Origin: Tretioscincus oriximinensis
Lineage: Eukaryota > Chordata > Lepidosauria > Squamata > Gymnophthalmidae
Length of the DNA: 64,000 nucleotides
Reading direction: 5' to 3'
NCBI GenBank assembly: GCA_022410635.1
Contig: JAJVDF010000045.1
Span: forward strand, 2,686,954-2,750,953
The notes beneath the pieces were generated by a model that was given only the letters and a program-made list of their open reading frames with translations, was not told the origin of the DNA and did no database searches. Of the stretch, positions 1-11,221 are shown in pieces. Both the position numbers and the translations under genes were made by a program. Each line of letters begins with the position of its first letter. The stretch's first letter is position 1.

Positions 1-1012
1 AAAACACATTATTAAATCCTGTCTCTTATACTGAAAACTGCTTCTAGATGTTTTTATTTTTTACCTTCCCTCCCTATATTACCTGTTATTCTGCATAAGC
101 AGGATAGATAGGATTGCTTAATGTAGTAAAATTATTAGCAGAATATCACAATATTTGTATATATTAATATAAGCTTTCATACTAATAATTTTTCTGTTAA
201 CATAGAACACTAAGCATTTCATGCTTGTTTGATTCCAAGTCAAGAATTTAATTTGCTTTTTCTTTCAAGGAACCCATCCTCCTTCAGCGCAGTTAACCAC
301 CTGGTTTCATTATTCAGTCTTAACTGCAAATGGCTGTTATTCCACAGAGTATGGAATGAAGTAGAGAAACACAAAAGGAACCAACACAGGTGTATATGGG
401 GAACAATAGGAACAATCAGGTCTCTTCAGACTGAAATCAGAGGGGAACTGAGTTTTGAGCTGCAGGGGAGGAACTAACTGAGACTGTGAGCAAAGCAGGC
501 AAGGATAACTTAAAAGGCAGGGCAGCTCTTATTGACCTGATAGACCACTGTGAATTTTGCATTAGCAGACAAATGCTTACAACTGCCTATCTCTTCCCAA
601 TGAGTAATAAAACAGAACGGCATCAAGAGCACAACCTTTATGCAGCCATAGTGGTTTTCATCCAAAGAACTTGTGCAGGGAGGTGGCTATATTAAGTCAG
701 AAGACCTCTTAATTTTACATTCCCATATAAAGTCCAGACTAGAGGTTTGGGCCCTTAAGGGAGGGACTGTCCCCCCTCCCTCCAAGTGCAGGAGTCATTT
801 AAAGCTACATCTGTGAAAAGTCCTTTTTTTTCTATAACGATTAAAAGTCTAAAACTCTGTCCCGGATTTTATGTCGGAACCTACTTTAACTCATTTTTCA
901 CAAACTCCCCAATCATTTTATTACTTGTTTTTGAAACTGGGCAGAAATTGATTACTATATGTTGCAGATGGCTATTACCTGAGGAAAAGCAAATCTATTT
1001 TTATAGTTTTAG
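1..1012. other. no gene or repeat identified
   Basis: AT-rich sequence with only short chance reading frames. A G/C-run patch lies at about 745-785. A short stretch near 860-883 loosely resembles the interior of the MITE that follows. Confidence 0.5.
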
Positions 1013-1153
1013 GACAGGGTTGTCAAAAAAAAATGGTACAGGAGTTTTGCACATTTAATAGGTGGGGAACAAATTGTTCACCAGCTGCTGCACCTTTTCC
1101 ATACTTAATAAAACTACAAAACTCTTGCCCCAGTTTTTTGTGGCAACCCTATC
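1013..1153. mobile_element. short palindromic MITE (AGGGTTG-type ends)
   Basis: The two ends are inverted copies of each other. The left end reads GACAGGGTTGTCA and, about 25 bases in, GGAGTTTTG. The reverse complement of the right end reads GATAGGGTTGCCA followed at the same spacing by AGAGTTTTG. About 37 bp of each arm align at roughly three quarters identity by eye. There is no coding capacity. I could not fix a target duplication, so the superfamily is open. A related stretch ending in ggcaaccctatcc lies near 19300-19345. Confidence 0.55.
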
Positions 1154-1311
1154 TTAGCAGAATGGTGTCACAGTTCTTAGGGACATGGCCAACTTTTTTG
1201 TTTGTATGTACATGTGTGCTTCAATTCAATTTTCTGATTGTTGCCTTTCTCGGTGTTATCTAAGCATTCTTTGCCTTGATATATTCTCTGTGTTTGCTTC
1301 CATTCCTGCAG

Positions 1312-1393
1312 GCATCGCTCGTGCCTCCCAAGAATGAAAAAGATTAACAGTGGCAGAAGGCCAATTCGTAGGCTAAATCCTTTCAAAAGAGAA
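1312..1393 (+). other. exon-like segment with strong splice-like flanks
   Basis: A pyrimidine-rich tract ending in ctgcag lies just before 1312, and the segment ends at a gtaagag donor-like sequence (GT at 1394-1395). One of three frames is open through all 82 bases and gives a basic peptide that includes MKKINSGRRPIRRLNPFKRE. I do not recognise this peptide. The length is 82 bp, so it would shift phase between flanking exons. Chance pairs of splice-like sites are common over 64 kb, so this is a candidate only. Confidence 0.18.
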
Positions 1394-2452
1394 GTAAGAG
1401 CTTCAGCTTGTCCACTGGACCTGAAAAGTCATAAGAAAGCAAAGAGGAGGGAAAGAGAAGAGGGAAAGTTTCTTGATTGCCAACGCATCAAAGCCACCAA
1501 CTTCCTTAATCTCCACTTTCCCTAGAAACTGATCAAGAACCGAAGTCCTGTTTGTCTTTTCCATCTAATACAGCCCAGCAACTCTTTAATTGCTTTAATA
1601 GCCACATCTAAAAGTGGGGAAGAGAGAGAAGTAATATAATATATTCCAAGTTTCCAATGTTTAGAATATACTCACTAATTTCCTATGTCTGCCTGTCACA
1701 TAGTCAACTTTTATTAACTATCTATCTGATAGTTGCCCCCACCCTTGAGAATGATTGAGAGGCCTTTCACAAACTAACCAGGCCAAAACCTGGTGCTGTG
1801 TGTTTCTTCCTTCTTCTAATATCCAGAGTTTACAGTATAAATGCTGATAAGTTGTTAGCTGCATTAGATTGAAAAGACAATGTAAATTACTTTTATTTAT
1901 TTAAACCCAAATCAATTCCATAAGTGCTATTTTTTCCTGATTTAGTCCAGTTTTTTCAGGACTGAAGATGAACTGAATGTAAGTATCATAACACTATTTA
2001 ACTGAATTAAAATCTATTGTCAAATTGACATAATGAAGAGTATCTTTGAAAACAGAGGGCTTGCATCACAACCAGGGAAAATGGCTGCATTGAAAGAAAA
2101 TATCTTTTTTGCATTAGCACGCAGATTCCACAATCTGTAATAAGGTCCAGTGTAAAAATTATTCCTTCATTTTCATCAATTTAAATCTCCTATTTGAAAA
2201 ACTACACATTGTACAATTAATTCATTGAGAAGGTTTTCTGCTGTACTTCCCCTAAGTCCCTCCCAGCTTTATAAGTTTAGAAAGGCTTCTGAAGTTGGAG
2301 ACTTAAAAAAGAAGATTAAAAGAAAGTCTAACAAGGACCTGTAGATTGCCTCTCTCATCAGCTTCAAATTTCAATATATATTTGCCTGGTTCAACTTCAC
2401 TTGTTAGGAGTTAAACAATGCTATAACATTTACTGACACTTTTGTCGCAGAG
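1394..2452. other. no feature identified
   Basis: Unique-looking sequence with no long reading frame, repeat end or tandem array that I can recognise. Confidence 0.5.
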
Positions 2453-2652
2453 ATAGTCTGGTGTAGTGGTTAGTGTCAGACATTTATTTGGAAGTCTTCC
2501 AGTTTGATTCTGCACTCTTCCACAAAAGTCAGCTGAGCCTTCAGAGCACTCTCAGCCCCACCTACTTCTCAAGGTGTCTGTTGTGAAGAGAACAGAGGAT
2601 TATGTATGCCGTTTTGATTCCCTTCGGGTTGAAAAAATGGGGTATAAAAACT
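2453..2652 (+). repeat. tRNA-derived SINE, degraded
   Basis: The head contains an A-box-like TAGTGGTTAG and, about 40 bases on, a B-box-like GTTTGATTC. It is followed by a body with CAGCTGA, CCACCTACTTCTCA and GGTGTCTGTTGTG. This layout matches the better-preserved copy on the other strand at 11222-11475. The 3' part, with ttcgggttg then ggtataaaaac, resembles the shared 3' end of squamate SINE and LINE families. Heavily mutated and not transcriptionally meaningful. Confidence 0.7.
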
Positions 2653-3889
2653 TCTTCCTTGTACTCAACATCACACAATTACAAGGACAACATGCTAGAG
2701 CACACTCCTTCAGTTATACTAAATATGTGCAGCCAAAAACCATAACTAAAGATCATGTAACAAAAAACAATGTAAGAATAAAGGAGAGCATATTTGTATG
2801 CAATGAACAAGTGGAGGCTTCCTGAGTGCATTGTTTCACACTTACACCATGTAATTTATTTATTTATTAGATTTGTATACAGCGAAATTCCAGTCTCTGT
2901 GTGGTTTGTAGGGAATGTCTGGAAATGCTTCCCTATATCAGTGAATCAGATCCCCCTTGTCCTTGGGTACTTTGCATAAAGATCCATTTCCCTGTAACAT
3001 TGGTTCCTATACAATTTGCCAGTTCCCTGCAGACAAGTTCCCTCAAATTCTATACATACAAGTAGATCTGTGTTCCATGCCCAGCCTGTTCCAATTAAAG
3101 GCATGCCTTAAAGGTTTTTCACCAAAATATTTAATAGAGTAATTTCAAGGCACAACAGTACAAAAATCAGATATTTTGGATGTCTTCCCAGACAGCCTAG
3201 ACGCTGATACTTGGGTTTGTTTTCCCCCCTCCCTTTTGTACACACGGCTCACATTAAACATTTGATGTTAATCGAGTATGTAGAGAGGAGAGAGAGTTTC
3301 CCTCACCTTTCAATAGTCAGTGATGAACCATTAAGAAAGCAGCTGTTGTCAGTGCGAGGCACGTTTTATTGGCAGCCCATGAACAACTGCCCTCCAGCTA
3401 TGTACAGGATCAGATCTCAAGTCAAGAAGGACCCTGTGCCAAAGAGTGTTGAATCATTTTAATGCTGATTCTTTTGCCTCACTCTACCTTTAGCACAGTA
3501 GTAAATTCAGCTTTACTACAGTACTAGAAAGATGTGAAAGGACTGTAATAACGTCATTTTAAAGAAAATAAGCAGCTTGCATTGCAGTTTTCAGATCAAA
3601 AAACCCTTAAGAAGAATACTGATAAAAATGGTAATAATAATTTCTTACATGTACTACAGGGCAAATTTTCCTTCTTCCCCTTTTCATTTCAGTCTGTAGA
3701 TTGTGTTGCCCTCGAGATATCCATGATATTACAAAGGAAAGTCTAAAACAATAAACCAAATAGCACTGCAGGAATTAATATGCTTATGGATCATCATCAT
3801 CTTCCTTGAAGAGTAATAGATTTTATTGCTTTGATACCACTGCAATCCTAATTACACTGAAATTTTACAGCTTGCACTGGGGCTAGTGA
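2653..3889. other. mostly unannotated; ATTT-rich LINE/SINE tail scrap
   Basis: A short run of ATTT units at about 2855-2870, then a sequence like a reversed LINE/SINE 3' end, is all I can point to. The rest looks unique. Confidence 0.4.
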
Positions 3890-3909
3890 GGAATGCTGGG
3901 AGATGTAGT
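3890..3909 (-). promoter_or_regulatory. ZNF143/STAF-like motif
   Basis: The minus strand reads ACTACATCTCCCAGCATTCC. This fits the ACTAYRNNNCCCR element bound by ZNF143 in vertebrate promoters. Here there is no CpG island or gene beside it, and the motif is often carried by repeats, so a regulatory role is not shown. Confidence 0.35.
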
Positions 3910-4119
3910 TCAGAAACTTCTAAAGGACTGAAAGTTAAGCAGCCCTTTTTTATCTCAAAATGTTGGGCATAATCCAACCTATGCNTATTTACAATAAAGT
4001 TTATATCACTGTGTTCACTCACCAGTATACGTGTTTAAGGCAGTATCAGGAGCTCCTGGANGCCAGATATTGGGCAGGGAGCCCAACAATCTGGCACGGA
4101 CCCAAATTATCTCGAGTGC

Positions 4120-4262
4120 ACAGGCATCACTTCCTGGGAGCAGCATGAAGTGATGTCAAAAGTGACATCACTTCCTAGGCATGACTGGAAGTGACATCAC
4201 TCTGGGCACCATTGCCTGGAAGTAAATGCTGGAAGTGACATCAAAATGATGTCACTTCCAAT
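4120..4262. repeat. inverted GGAAGTGACATCA repeat cluster
   Basis: The motif GGAAGTGACATCA or its complement recurs about six times. Two pairs form perfect hairpins. One has 12-bp arms at 4147-4158 and 4163-4174. The other has 13-bp arms at 4231-4243 and 4247-4259, spaced by three A bases. The core TGACATCA resembles a CRE/AP-1 site. It may be a satellite-like fragment or the end of an unnamed repeat. Confidence 0.6.
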
Positions 4263-5364
4263 AAAGAGGCTGCCCCCAGAGTAAGGGAGGGCAACCATTT
4301 GCTTTCTCGTTTATTCCTACATGAAATCTCAGGTCTTGTGCAAGGGTACACAATCTTGCAGACTGCCTGAGATTCTTGGGCAGCTCCCAACTCTGGTTTA
4401 AGGTGGCAAAATCAAGTACTTTAGTCCAAAGCTGCATCCAGACATTGCTCATCCGTGTTTCATTCTAGAAAATCCAGATAAGCAAGCAATGACTGGATGC
4501 AGCCTTTGAAAAATCAACTCAAAAACTATCTACTTTAACAAAATGAGAATGACCTAAGAATGAATCTGGATCTCGCTGGAGTCACTTTCTCCTTTTTTAC
4601 TACAATATAGAATGGCCTAACTTTAGATGGACCATTACATTTTATTTTGTGCCTTTTAAATAATCCTCAGTACTAGGTGCTTTTCACTTATTTCAGCGTC
4701 CTCTGCACCACATGCAACAATTTTTCTAGATTTTGTGATGAAAATTCAATCAAGTGCCTTCCAAACATTTTAGAATCAGTCTGGCTGCAGTTTTCTTCTT
4801 GATATCTAGGAATATTAGAAAAAAACTTACTTTATATAAAAGAGATTTATATTTTATGCAGAGCCATGGTAGGTAGGAAATATTTTATAAAGTAGAAAAG
4901 TGAAGGAAAATGGAATAAAATAGACAGGCTTTTGATACATAAGAAAACCAAATTGCAAACTTGGAAAGCAAGACAGAAATATACTGTATATAAATGGGTG
5001 AAAGCAGGCTGAAACTTTGTGAGTTGTAGTCTCTCTCCCAATGAAAACTCCAAACATCCTCCATCCAAAAATACTAACAAGGGTATCAAAATACGGACAT
5101 GCCCTGCTTATATTTGGAAACTTTAATGACAGAACAAAAATCATTATGCTACACAAGCTACAGAAAATATTGCCCCTGCCAAGACCATGTCGTCATCTTG
5201 TTATGCCTCTAAATAATAAATAACAATATTTTCCCTTCACCACGGAAATCTGGTCCTTGTCTTGTTTTGAAATTCTCTATGAAGCTTTCAAAATGACATT
5301 TTGAAACTTCCAAGTTTGCTACCATGCCCAATTCAAAGTATTCACTACCAGTCTGCCAATTTGC
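4263..5364. other. no feature identified
   Basis: Only overlapping short frames on the minus strand at 4847-5156, in AT-rich DNA and with no recognisable domain. Confidence 0.5.
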
Positions 5365-5507
5365 TAAGTGGCTTACAAGGGTATTGCAATTTCTCTCACT
5401 TTTTGCTTCCAAATAGCTAGGTTGGCTAGACACGTCTGACACAGGGCTTCGAAAACCCCATCTCCCAGATGAGAGACCATTTCCTTAGCNACTGAGCCAT
5501 TTGTGCC
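5365..5507 (-). repeat. tRNA-derived SINE (second family), partial
   Basis: It aligns to the longer copy at 54097-54352 through shared blocks: gcttacaagggtatt, caaatagct.ggttggctag, acacagggctt and ctcccagatgagaga. On the minus strand the head reads as a tRNA-like region, with an A box in CTCAGT.GCTAAGG and a B box near GGTTTTCGAAGCC. An internal deletion relative to the 54 kb copy explains its short length. One N lies in the A-box region. Confidence 0.7.
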
Positions 5508-5559
5508 TGCAATAATTTGGCCCTAAATATATGGCCCTAAATAATTTGGACCCCAAATA

Positions 5560-5906
5560 AAAGAACTTCTTCTCCCATATCAACCTGCCCATGCCTGAAA
5601 ATCTGCAGAGGAGGCTCTCCTGACCACCCCTCTCAGTGGCAAAGAGGGTAGGAACCTGGGATAGATAGCATGTTCTTCGTGGCAGTCTCCAGACTATGGA
5701 ACAGTCTCCCCCTTGAGGTGCATTAGTCAACATCTCTGTGTGAGTTCAGAAGGCACTTGAAGACCACCTCTTTAATATGGCCTTTGGCTGAAAAAACTGC
5801 TCTCCTTCCCCTGTTTTAAGCTATTGTTTTAATATGCTATTTGTTTTTTGTTAACCACTCTGAGACCGAGTATAAGGGGGTATAAAAATGTAAATAAATA
5901 AATAAA
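5560..5906 (+). mobile_element. L2-type LINE 3' end, 5'-truncated
   Basis: The frame around 5681-5725 encodes VAVSRLWNSLPLEVH. This is the conserved C-terminal tail of L2-clade LINE proteins (a LWNSLP motif shortly before the stop). Degenerate coding for the following short helix (FRRHLKTTSL-like) comes next. The 3' untranslated end reads aaccactctgagaccgagtataagggggtata and closes in an AAAT-type tail. L2 elements end in short tandem repeats rather than poly(A), and this matches. Non-functional. Confidence 0.75.
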
Positions 5907-6777
5907 ATTTGCATATACTAATTATCAAACGATATGATGAGACCCAGATAAAATTCTTCAGTTGTGAACATGTGTAGTTGTTTTAAAAAGAGGTTGCATC
6001 TACATGCATTTAAAAAAGCAACTCAAAAGCGGCTGGTTGGTAATATTAGTGAATACTAGTGTTCCCATCCCAGCTCTAATCCACATTAAAAGCCTTTTTA
6101 AAAAGTGTTTTCTCACTTTTAACATGGATTAGAAAATGTTACGTTTGGATGCTGACACTTCAAAGCATTTCATCCAATTTTTCTTTTTAATTTGTCCAGA
6201 TGCAACCATATCAATAATAACGACTAGCAGCGCCTCAACATTTCAGCATCATTCTCACCCAGCCCTGTGTAGACATTGTGAAATGTTCTATCCCCTCTTA
6301 TCGTCTATTCTGTCTAAACCCTAATCTACCATGTGTGCCACGCTGAACAGTAAGGAAATGCATCTCAAATATATCTACATTAAGAACTTTGTTTTTGTGT
6401 ACAAAATAATCAATTATTAAACCTGATCATGTAAATGACCTATTTCAAGTACAGTCCACTATTCCACAATATAATCCAGAATAAAGCCTGGGGAACAAAA
6501 ACTTAATGTTTATAAACATTGCACGTAATATCAGGTGACAACATTTTGCTTTTGAAGTTTTTTAAATAGTTTAGATGTATGTATTGATATATAAAAGGAT
6601 TGTTTATATTTTCTGGTTTTAAAAGCATTTAAGCCAAGTTCTCATGCTGGGGAAAAAACAGAANTGAAAGCTGTCTGGTTTTTCACTGGGCACGTGCAGT
6701 TCCACTATAATCCAAAGGGGGAGCGTTTTCACGATGCATCGTTTGCAAAGCCACATGTCACCAGAACAGAGTTCATC
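5907..6777. other. no feature identified
   Basis: AT-rich sequence between the L2 tail and the hAT insertion. No frame or repeat end that I can support. Confidence 0.5.
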
Positions 6778-6785
6778 CTCAAAAC

Positions 6786-6973
6786 CAGGGGTGGGCAATT
6801 AATTTTTCCCAAGGGGCCGCATGAGAAATTGGGGTGGTTTTAGAGGGCCGGATTAATATAGTTAACTCAGTTCTACCCAATACTGTATATAACTCTGAGC
6901 TAAGAGGGGCGGGCCGGTCAGAGACAGTAGGAGGGCCGCATGTGGCCCTCGGGCCGCCCCTTGCCCAGGTCTG
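6786..6973. mobile_element. non-autonomous hAT element (188 bp MITE)
   Basis: It starts CAGGGGTGGGCAA and ends TTGCCCAGGTCTG, giving imperfect terminal inverted repeats of the CAGNG type used by hAT transposons. The flanks are an exact 8-bp duplication, ctcaaaac, at 6778-6785 and 6974-6981. The interior is GC-richer than its surroundings (ggccgc and ggccgg words) and too short to code. It would have been moved by a transposase supplied in trans. The perfect duplication suggests a fairly recent insertion. Confidence 0.92.
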
Positions 6974-6981
6974 CTCAAAAC

Positions 6982-8535
6982 CAAAACAGGTGCATTTCTT
7001 CTCAATGCAGCCCAACCATGCTCTGGCTATGGTTTGCCCATAGCAGGAGTGCCTGTGCACGAATGCTGCTTCTGTTGATCCGATCTCCTCTACACAGAAA
7101 AACCAATGGGCATCAGTGAGAGGTCCCAGGATACGGTTGCTGTGCACTTCCACTGTGCCACCCAGTTCTCTTCCAACCTCAGAAGGTAGCAGCACTTTTG
7201 AAACCTTTTGTTGTTGTCGTTGGGTCCCAGTTTTGCACATATATCAACATATATATATTTCCATTTTTTTCTAATGGAGGTTTACTTTTGCGCAAAAGTT
7301 GGGTAGCTTAAAAAATGGGGGTGGAGCGGGGAGTGGGAAGGGGGGCAGGGCATGGGAAGGAGGCACACCCACTGGATTACAAAAACATTACCCAGCCAAT
7401 GCAGATTTTAAGGCCAGAAGCTAACGTGAATGTTGTTCAAACCAGGAACACAAAGAATCTGTGAGGGGTAATGGTATTCAGTTCACAATACTCAAAACTC
7501 ACTTCTTTCACCCCCTTAAGATTCAGCCTTAGTCTACTAATCAAAGCATTTATTTCACCTACCCCCTTATGTTTCTTTGTTTGTGCACTGCATAAATTGT
7601 AATTTTCCATGCAATCAGTTTATTATGAAGGGTAATATTCAAATATTGTGTTGAGGTTATTTATAATACTGTCTCAATCACAGAAATGGTATATTCTATT
7701 TTGTGTATGTGTCCGTGGGGAATTTCTCACCTACTCTTAAACTGTGCAGGCCACTACTGGGTAGGGCAATTTATATTGTATTATAACACACGTCAGTACA
7801 GGAAAATTAGAATTTGAAATTACTTCAAATAATTTTGGGAAACTTAAATATTAAAATATTCCCGATTTTATATAACTATTAAGATTTTTGTTTTTTTATT
7901 CTTTGTGTGTGCATTGAAATTTTATTTTAATGAGTAGCAGTATATAAATATTTTAAATAGAATGAATAAGTCTAATCATAACATCTGATTCTTTTTTTTC
8001 CTCCAGGAAAATATGTACTACAGTTACAGAAACTTCAACTCAAATATCCATCCAATGTAGCAAATGCAAAAGAAGCAACAGATTTATAAACTGGGGCCGC
8101 ATAAAAAGAACATCCAATCTCAATAACAGAGACAGAAGGAAAAATCATTATAAAACTCACAGACACCAAAATGACAGAGTATTTATTTACATATTTCTTT
8201 TTCCATGAATTCTGGCAGAATAAAACTATAAGCAAGCAAGGAGCAGTTTCTTGCTTTTAAATGTGGAGACAGTAATGCCTTCCTTAGAAATTCTGTGGTG
8301 CTATAGAATTCATGGCTTAGACAATCCTATTCCTACAGATACTGGCATGTCTGACATTTAAAAGTATGAAATACCAACCTATTTTGAAATTGTCCAAATC
8401 ATTAGTTGTGGAATTTTCCTAGCACTTTATGAATACCGCTGTTAATTGAGCAATTAACTTGAAACTGCAGAATGTGCTGTGATGGCATGATATGATATAA
8501 GCCATGTAAAAGAAGAAACAGCCAAGCAACTCAGT
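6982..8535. other. no feature identified
   Basis: A G-rich run lies at about 7316-7352. Elsewhere the DNA is AT-rich and shows no repeat ends or domains. Confidence 0.5.
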
Positions 8536-8750
8536 ATGTTGAAAGATATTAATGAAGTGGCAAAATCTGCCAGAGAAAAAAAAATAATAATGGATGATTT
8601 CAACAACCCCAATATTAACTGGCTGAATGACACATCTGTACATAGTTTGGAGAAACAGCTTTCTGATACTATAAATGGCTTCTTTCTGGAACATCTTACC
8701 CTAGGATCTAGAGGGGGAGCACTTTTCATGGTTTCAAGACCCACACACCC
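8536..8750 (+). pseudogene. CR1 LINE endonuclease-domain relic
   Basis: The open frame reads IIMDDFNNPNINW and, further on, ends with a TLGSRGGALF-type stretch. CR1-clade ORF2 proteins carry an apurinic endonuclease domain with a GDFN.PDINW block and a downstream TRG motif, and the order and spacing fit. Here the motif glycine is replaced by aspartate (DDFN), and TRG by SRG. Only this part of the domain remains; no reverse transcriptase follows. It is a 5' fragment of an old CR1, which is unusual because most CR1 copies keep only the 3' end. Confidence 0.65.
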
Positions 8751-8984
8751 CTACTCTGGTATGAAGAAAATAAAAAATTGCCATACAACATAGCTAGAAT
8801 AGTTCAGTGATTAAAACACCATAAAATGCCCCTGCATAAAAGTGTGCAAAATGAACTTAAAAATAAAAAATCAAATTCAAAAAGAGTAATTTACAGCGTT
8901 TTAAAATAGCCTCCATTTCTGTTCCCTTTTTTCCATATTACATGGGATTAAATGCAGAGTCACAACAGAATAAAACAAGGCTAT

Positions 8985-9150
8985 TTCTGGATTAGATCTT
9001 ATTCTGGATTATATCCCAAAATAGGGACCTTCCATCTGCATGCAAATGCATACTGCAGTAGGCCCCTGGAAGGCCCTGTCATAGTTTGCACAGGGAACAA
9101 ACGGCAAGTCTCTATTCTGGAATGTAATGCAGAATAAGCTTCAGTGCACA
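8985..9150. mobile_element. palindromic MITE family B, copy 1
   Basis: It contains TTATTCTGGATTATATCCCAAAATAGGGACC, then catctgcatgcaaatgc at the centre, then tattctggaatgtaatgcagaataagcttcagtgca. The right part is an approximate inverted copy of the left. It shares its word order with copies at 12283-12400 and 25105-25250. An extra 40-50 bases in the centre distinguish it. Confidence 0.5.
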
Positions 9151-9590
9151 AAAGTCCCCTAGTTATCGGAACAAGCCAGTCAATTCTTCTCTTCCCCTGG
9201 AGAATCCAGCAGCTTCCAGTCCTGATAATCATTTATTAATTTAGCATCTTATTTTTAATATTTTATGGTCTTTTTTTCTTCACACAAATGAGTTTAGTAC
9301 TTATTAATAGATTCCATTATTAAAGAATCCAAAAGGTTTAGTTCAAGACAGATTAGCTTGGTATAGTAAATTCCTCTAAAATGTCTCCAGACTGAGTCTA
9401 GAGCAATATCCGCTAGGATCCAAAGGGCATCATGAATAAAGTGCCATGAGGGGGCAGCATCCACACTATAACATTCCGCTATGTTTCCAGACAATAGAGT
9501 CTCTGAAGGGGTTCCTTTGACATGTATACAACTTCCAGGAATTCACCATTAACGTGAATGAAAATATATCCCAAACACTCAATAAAAGCA

Positions 9591-10190
9591 TCATAGAATC
9601 ATAGAATTATAGATTTGGAAGGGATCTCCAGGGTCATCGGGTCCAACCCTCTGCTCAATGCAGGATTCATTAAACCATCCCAGACAGATGACTGTCCAGT
9701 TTCTGTTTGAAAACTTCCAGTGAAGGCAAACTCTCCACCTCCTGTGGCAACCTGTTCCACTGGTTTATCACCCTGACCGTTAGAAAGTTTTTTCCAGATA
9801 TCTAATCTAAATCTACTCCCTTGCAGTTTCATGCCATTGTTTTTACTTCTTCCATGTGCCAATGAGAATAATACTGATCCCTCTGCTCTATGACAGCCCT
9901 TCAGATATTTGTAGACAGCTATCAGGTCTCCTCCCAGTCTTCTCTTTTGCAGACTAAACATCCCTAGATCCTTTAACCGTTCCTCATAGGACATGGTTTC
10001 CAGACCACATACTATCCTTGTAACTCTTTTGAACTTGCTTTAGTTTACCAATGTCCTTTTTAAATTGGGGCCCCAGAACTGAACACAGTATCCAAGTGTG
10101 ATCTTACCAAAATACTGTAGAGAGGAATAATTACTTCATGTGATCAAGATTCTATGCTTCTCTTAATACACTCCTGAGAAGCATTCAAAC
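9591..10190 (-). mobile_element. CR1 LINE 3' fragment
   Basis: The plus-strand left edge, catagaatcatagaattatag, is the complement of the short direct repeats that end CR1 elements. On the minus strand a 131-codon open stretch (9599-9994) encodes the C-terminus of the CR1 reverse transcriptase protein: YEERLKDLGMFSLQKRRLGG, then DLIAVYKYLKG, then the RGLDPMTLEIPS tail. The coding relation continues with decay to about 10190. The 5' part is missing, as is typical of CR1. The same protein tail recurs in the copies at 31330-31480 and 61690-61860. Confidence 0.9.
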
Positions 10191-11014
10191 TCTTTGCCCC
10201 TCCAGCCTCTCCTAAACATTCTGTGAAAGTAATGGCAGAATACCACCAAAAATCCAGGCAGGAATAGAGAGCTCCAAGCTATTCATTGCAGTGCTATGCC
10301 AAAGAAACTCATGACTTTTTTGACATTCACTTGAGGTCATGTCTGGCATCTCACCCCAGGATTTAAGTAACGGAAGACAATATTCCCCAATGCTGTCTGC
10401 ATATTTTCATATGCAATAAGACTGGTTTTCTTTTCCTTTTGAAGAATCGTTTTCTCTTTCTGATGTTCCCTGATTATTTTCCTCTAAGAAAAGAAAGATT
10501 GGCACAATATTTTCTGAAGTGAAAGTAATTCTAGGGTAGAAGTAGTATCTTCGAAGATTAAAATTATAAAAGGAAATTAACCATCCCAGTATCAGGATAG
10601 CTTTTCCTATCTTGATTATAATTGGCTTAACTAAAAGGCCAGATAAACACATCTGTGATAGGAAGAAGGCCAATACTGCTACATTCAATAGATTTGCTGC
10701 CAGGCCAAAGATACGTAAGATTTTAGGCTTTATATTTTGCTCAAAATATACTGGGAGAAATCCCTTGTTGATTTTACATTCACATCTGTATGTCATGAAC
10801 TATTAATTTGTCTCAGTGTTAAACTGAATTGTTATACTTGCCCTTTTTCTACTAAAGAACCTCATGGAATAAAACCAACTTCACCTATATTGAACAATAT
10901 ACTGTAGATGTCATTTATATTCCAGGGCAGGGTGTGTGTGTAATTCAAAATTTAATGACAAATTCTGAGAAAAAAAATCCTTTCTCTTGTGATAATCTAT
11001 ACAATTTTACTTCA
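10191..11014. other. no supported gene
   Basis: A 129-codon minus-strand frame at 10407-10796 with hydrophobic stretches lies here. It has no recognisable family and is within chance for AT-rich DNA of this length. Confidence 0.45.
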
Positions 11015-11205
11015 TAAAAATAGCCGTGTTAGTCTTATTCAGAAAGTCCAGCAAGGGGGCTAGCAGCACTTGGGAGACTAACAGGAGAAAGGTAGGTGGT
11101 ATAAGGTTTCGTAGACGCCTCTACTTCTTCAGATGCTGAGGGACTAATGCCAGGGTCAGGTATTTATAGAAAACTTCAGATGCATCTCCTTTCTTCTGGT
11201 AGTCT
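11015..11205 (-). mobile_element. Penelope-like element 3' tail, decayed copy 1
   Basis: It shares with the 59.7 kb insertion the words tagcagcact, gagactaac, cttcttcagatgctgagggactaatg and gggtcaggtatttatag. The hammerhead-like segment (11098-11137) keeps the CTGAAGA and GAAA cores and a five-pair stem II (GTAGA with TCTAC). Stem I no longer pairs (AGCAT facing ATACC). No coding sequence accompanies it. Confidence 0.75.
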
Positions 11206-11221
11206 TCAAGTGCCAGTAGCC

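Noticed and set aside
2456..2520. tRNA-like A and B boxes suggesting a tRNA gene
   Set aside because: The cloverleaf is broken and a SINE body follows; the same holds at 11222 and 54097.
6779..7240. 153-codon minus-strand frame
   Set aside because: About half of it is the non-coding hAT MITE at 6786-6973, so the frame is accidental.
10407..10796. 129-codon minus-strand frame with hydrophobic segments
   Set aside because: No family resemblance. AT-rich DNA of this size yields a few frames this long by chance, and Leu/Ile-rich peptides are expected.
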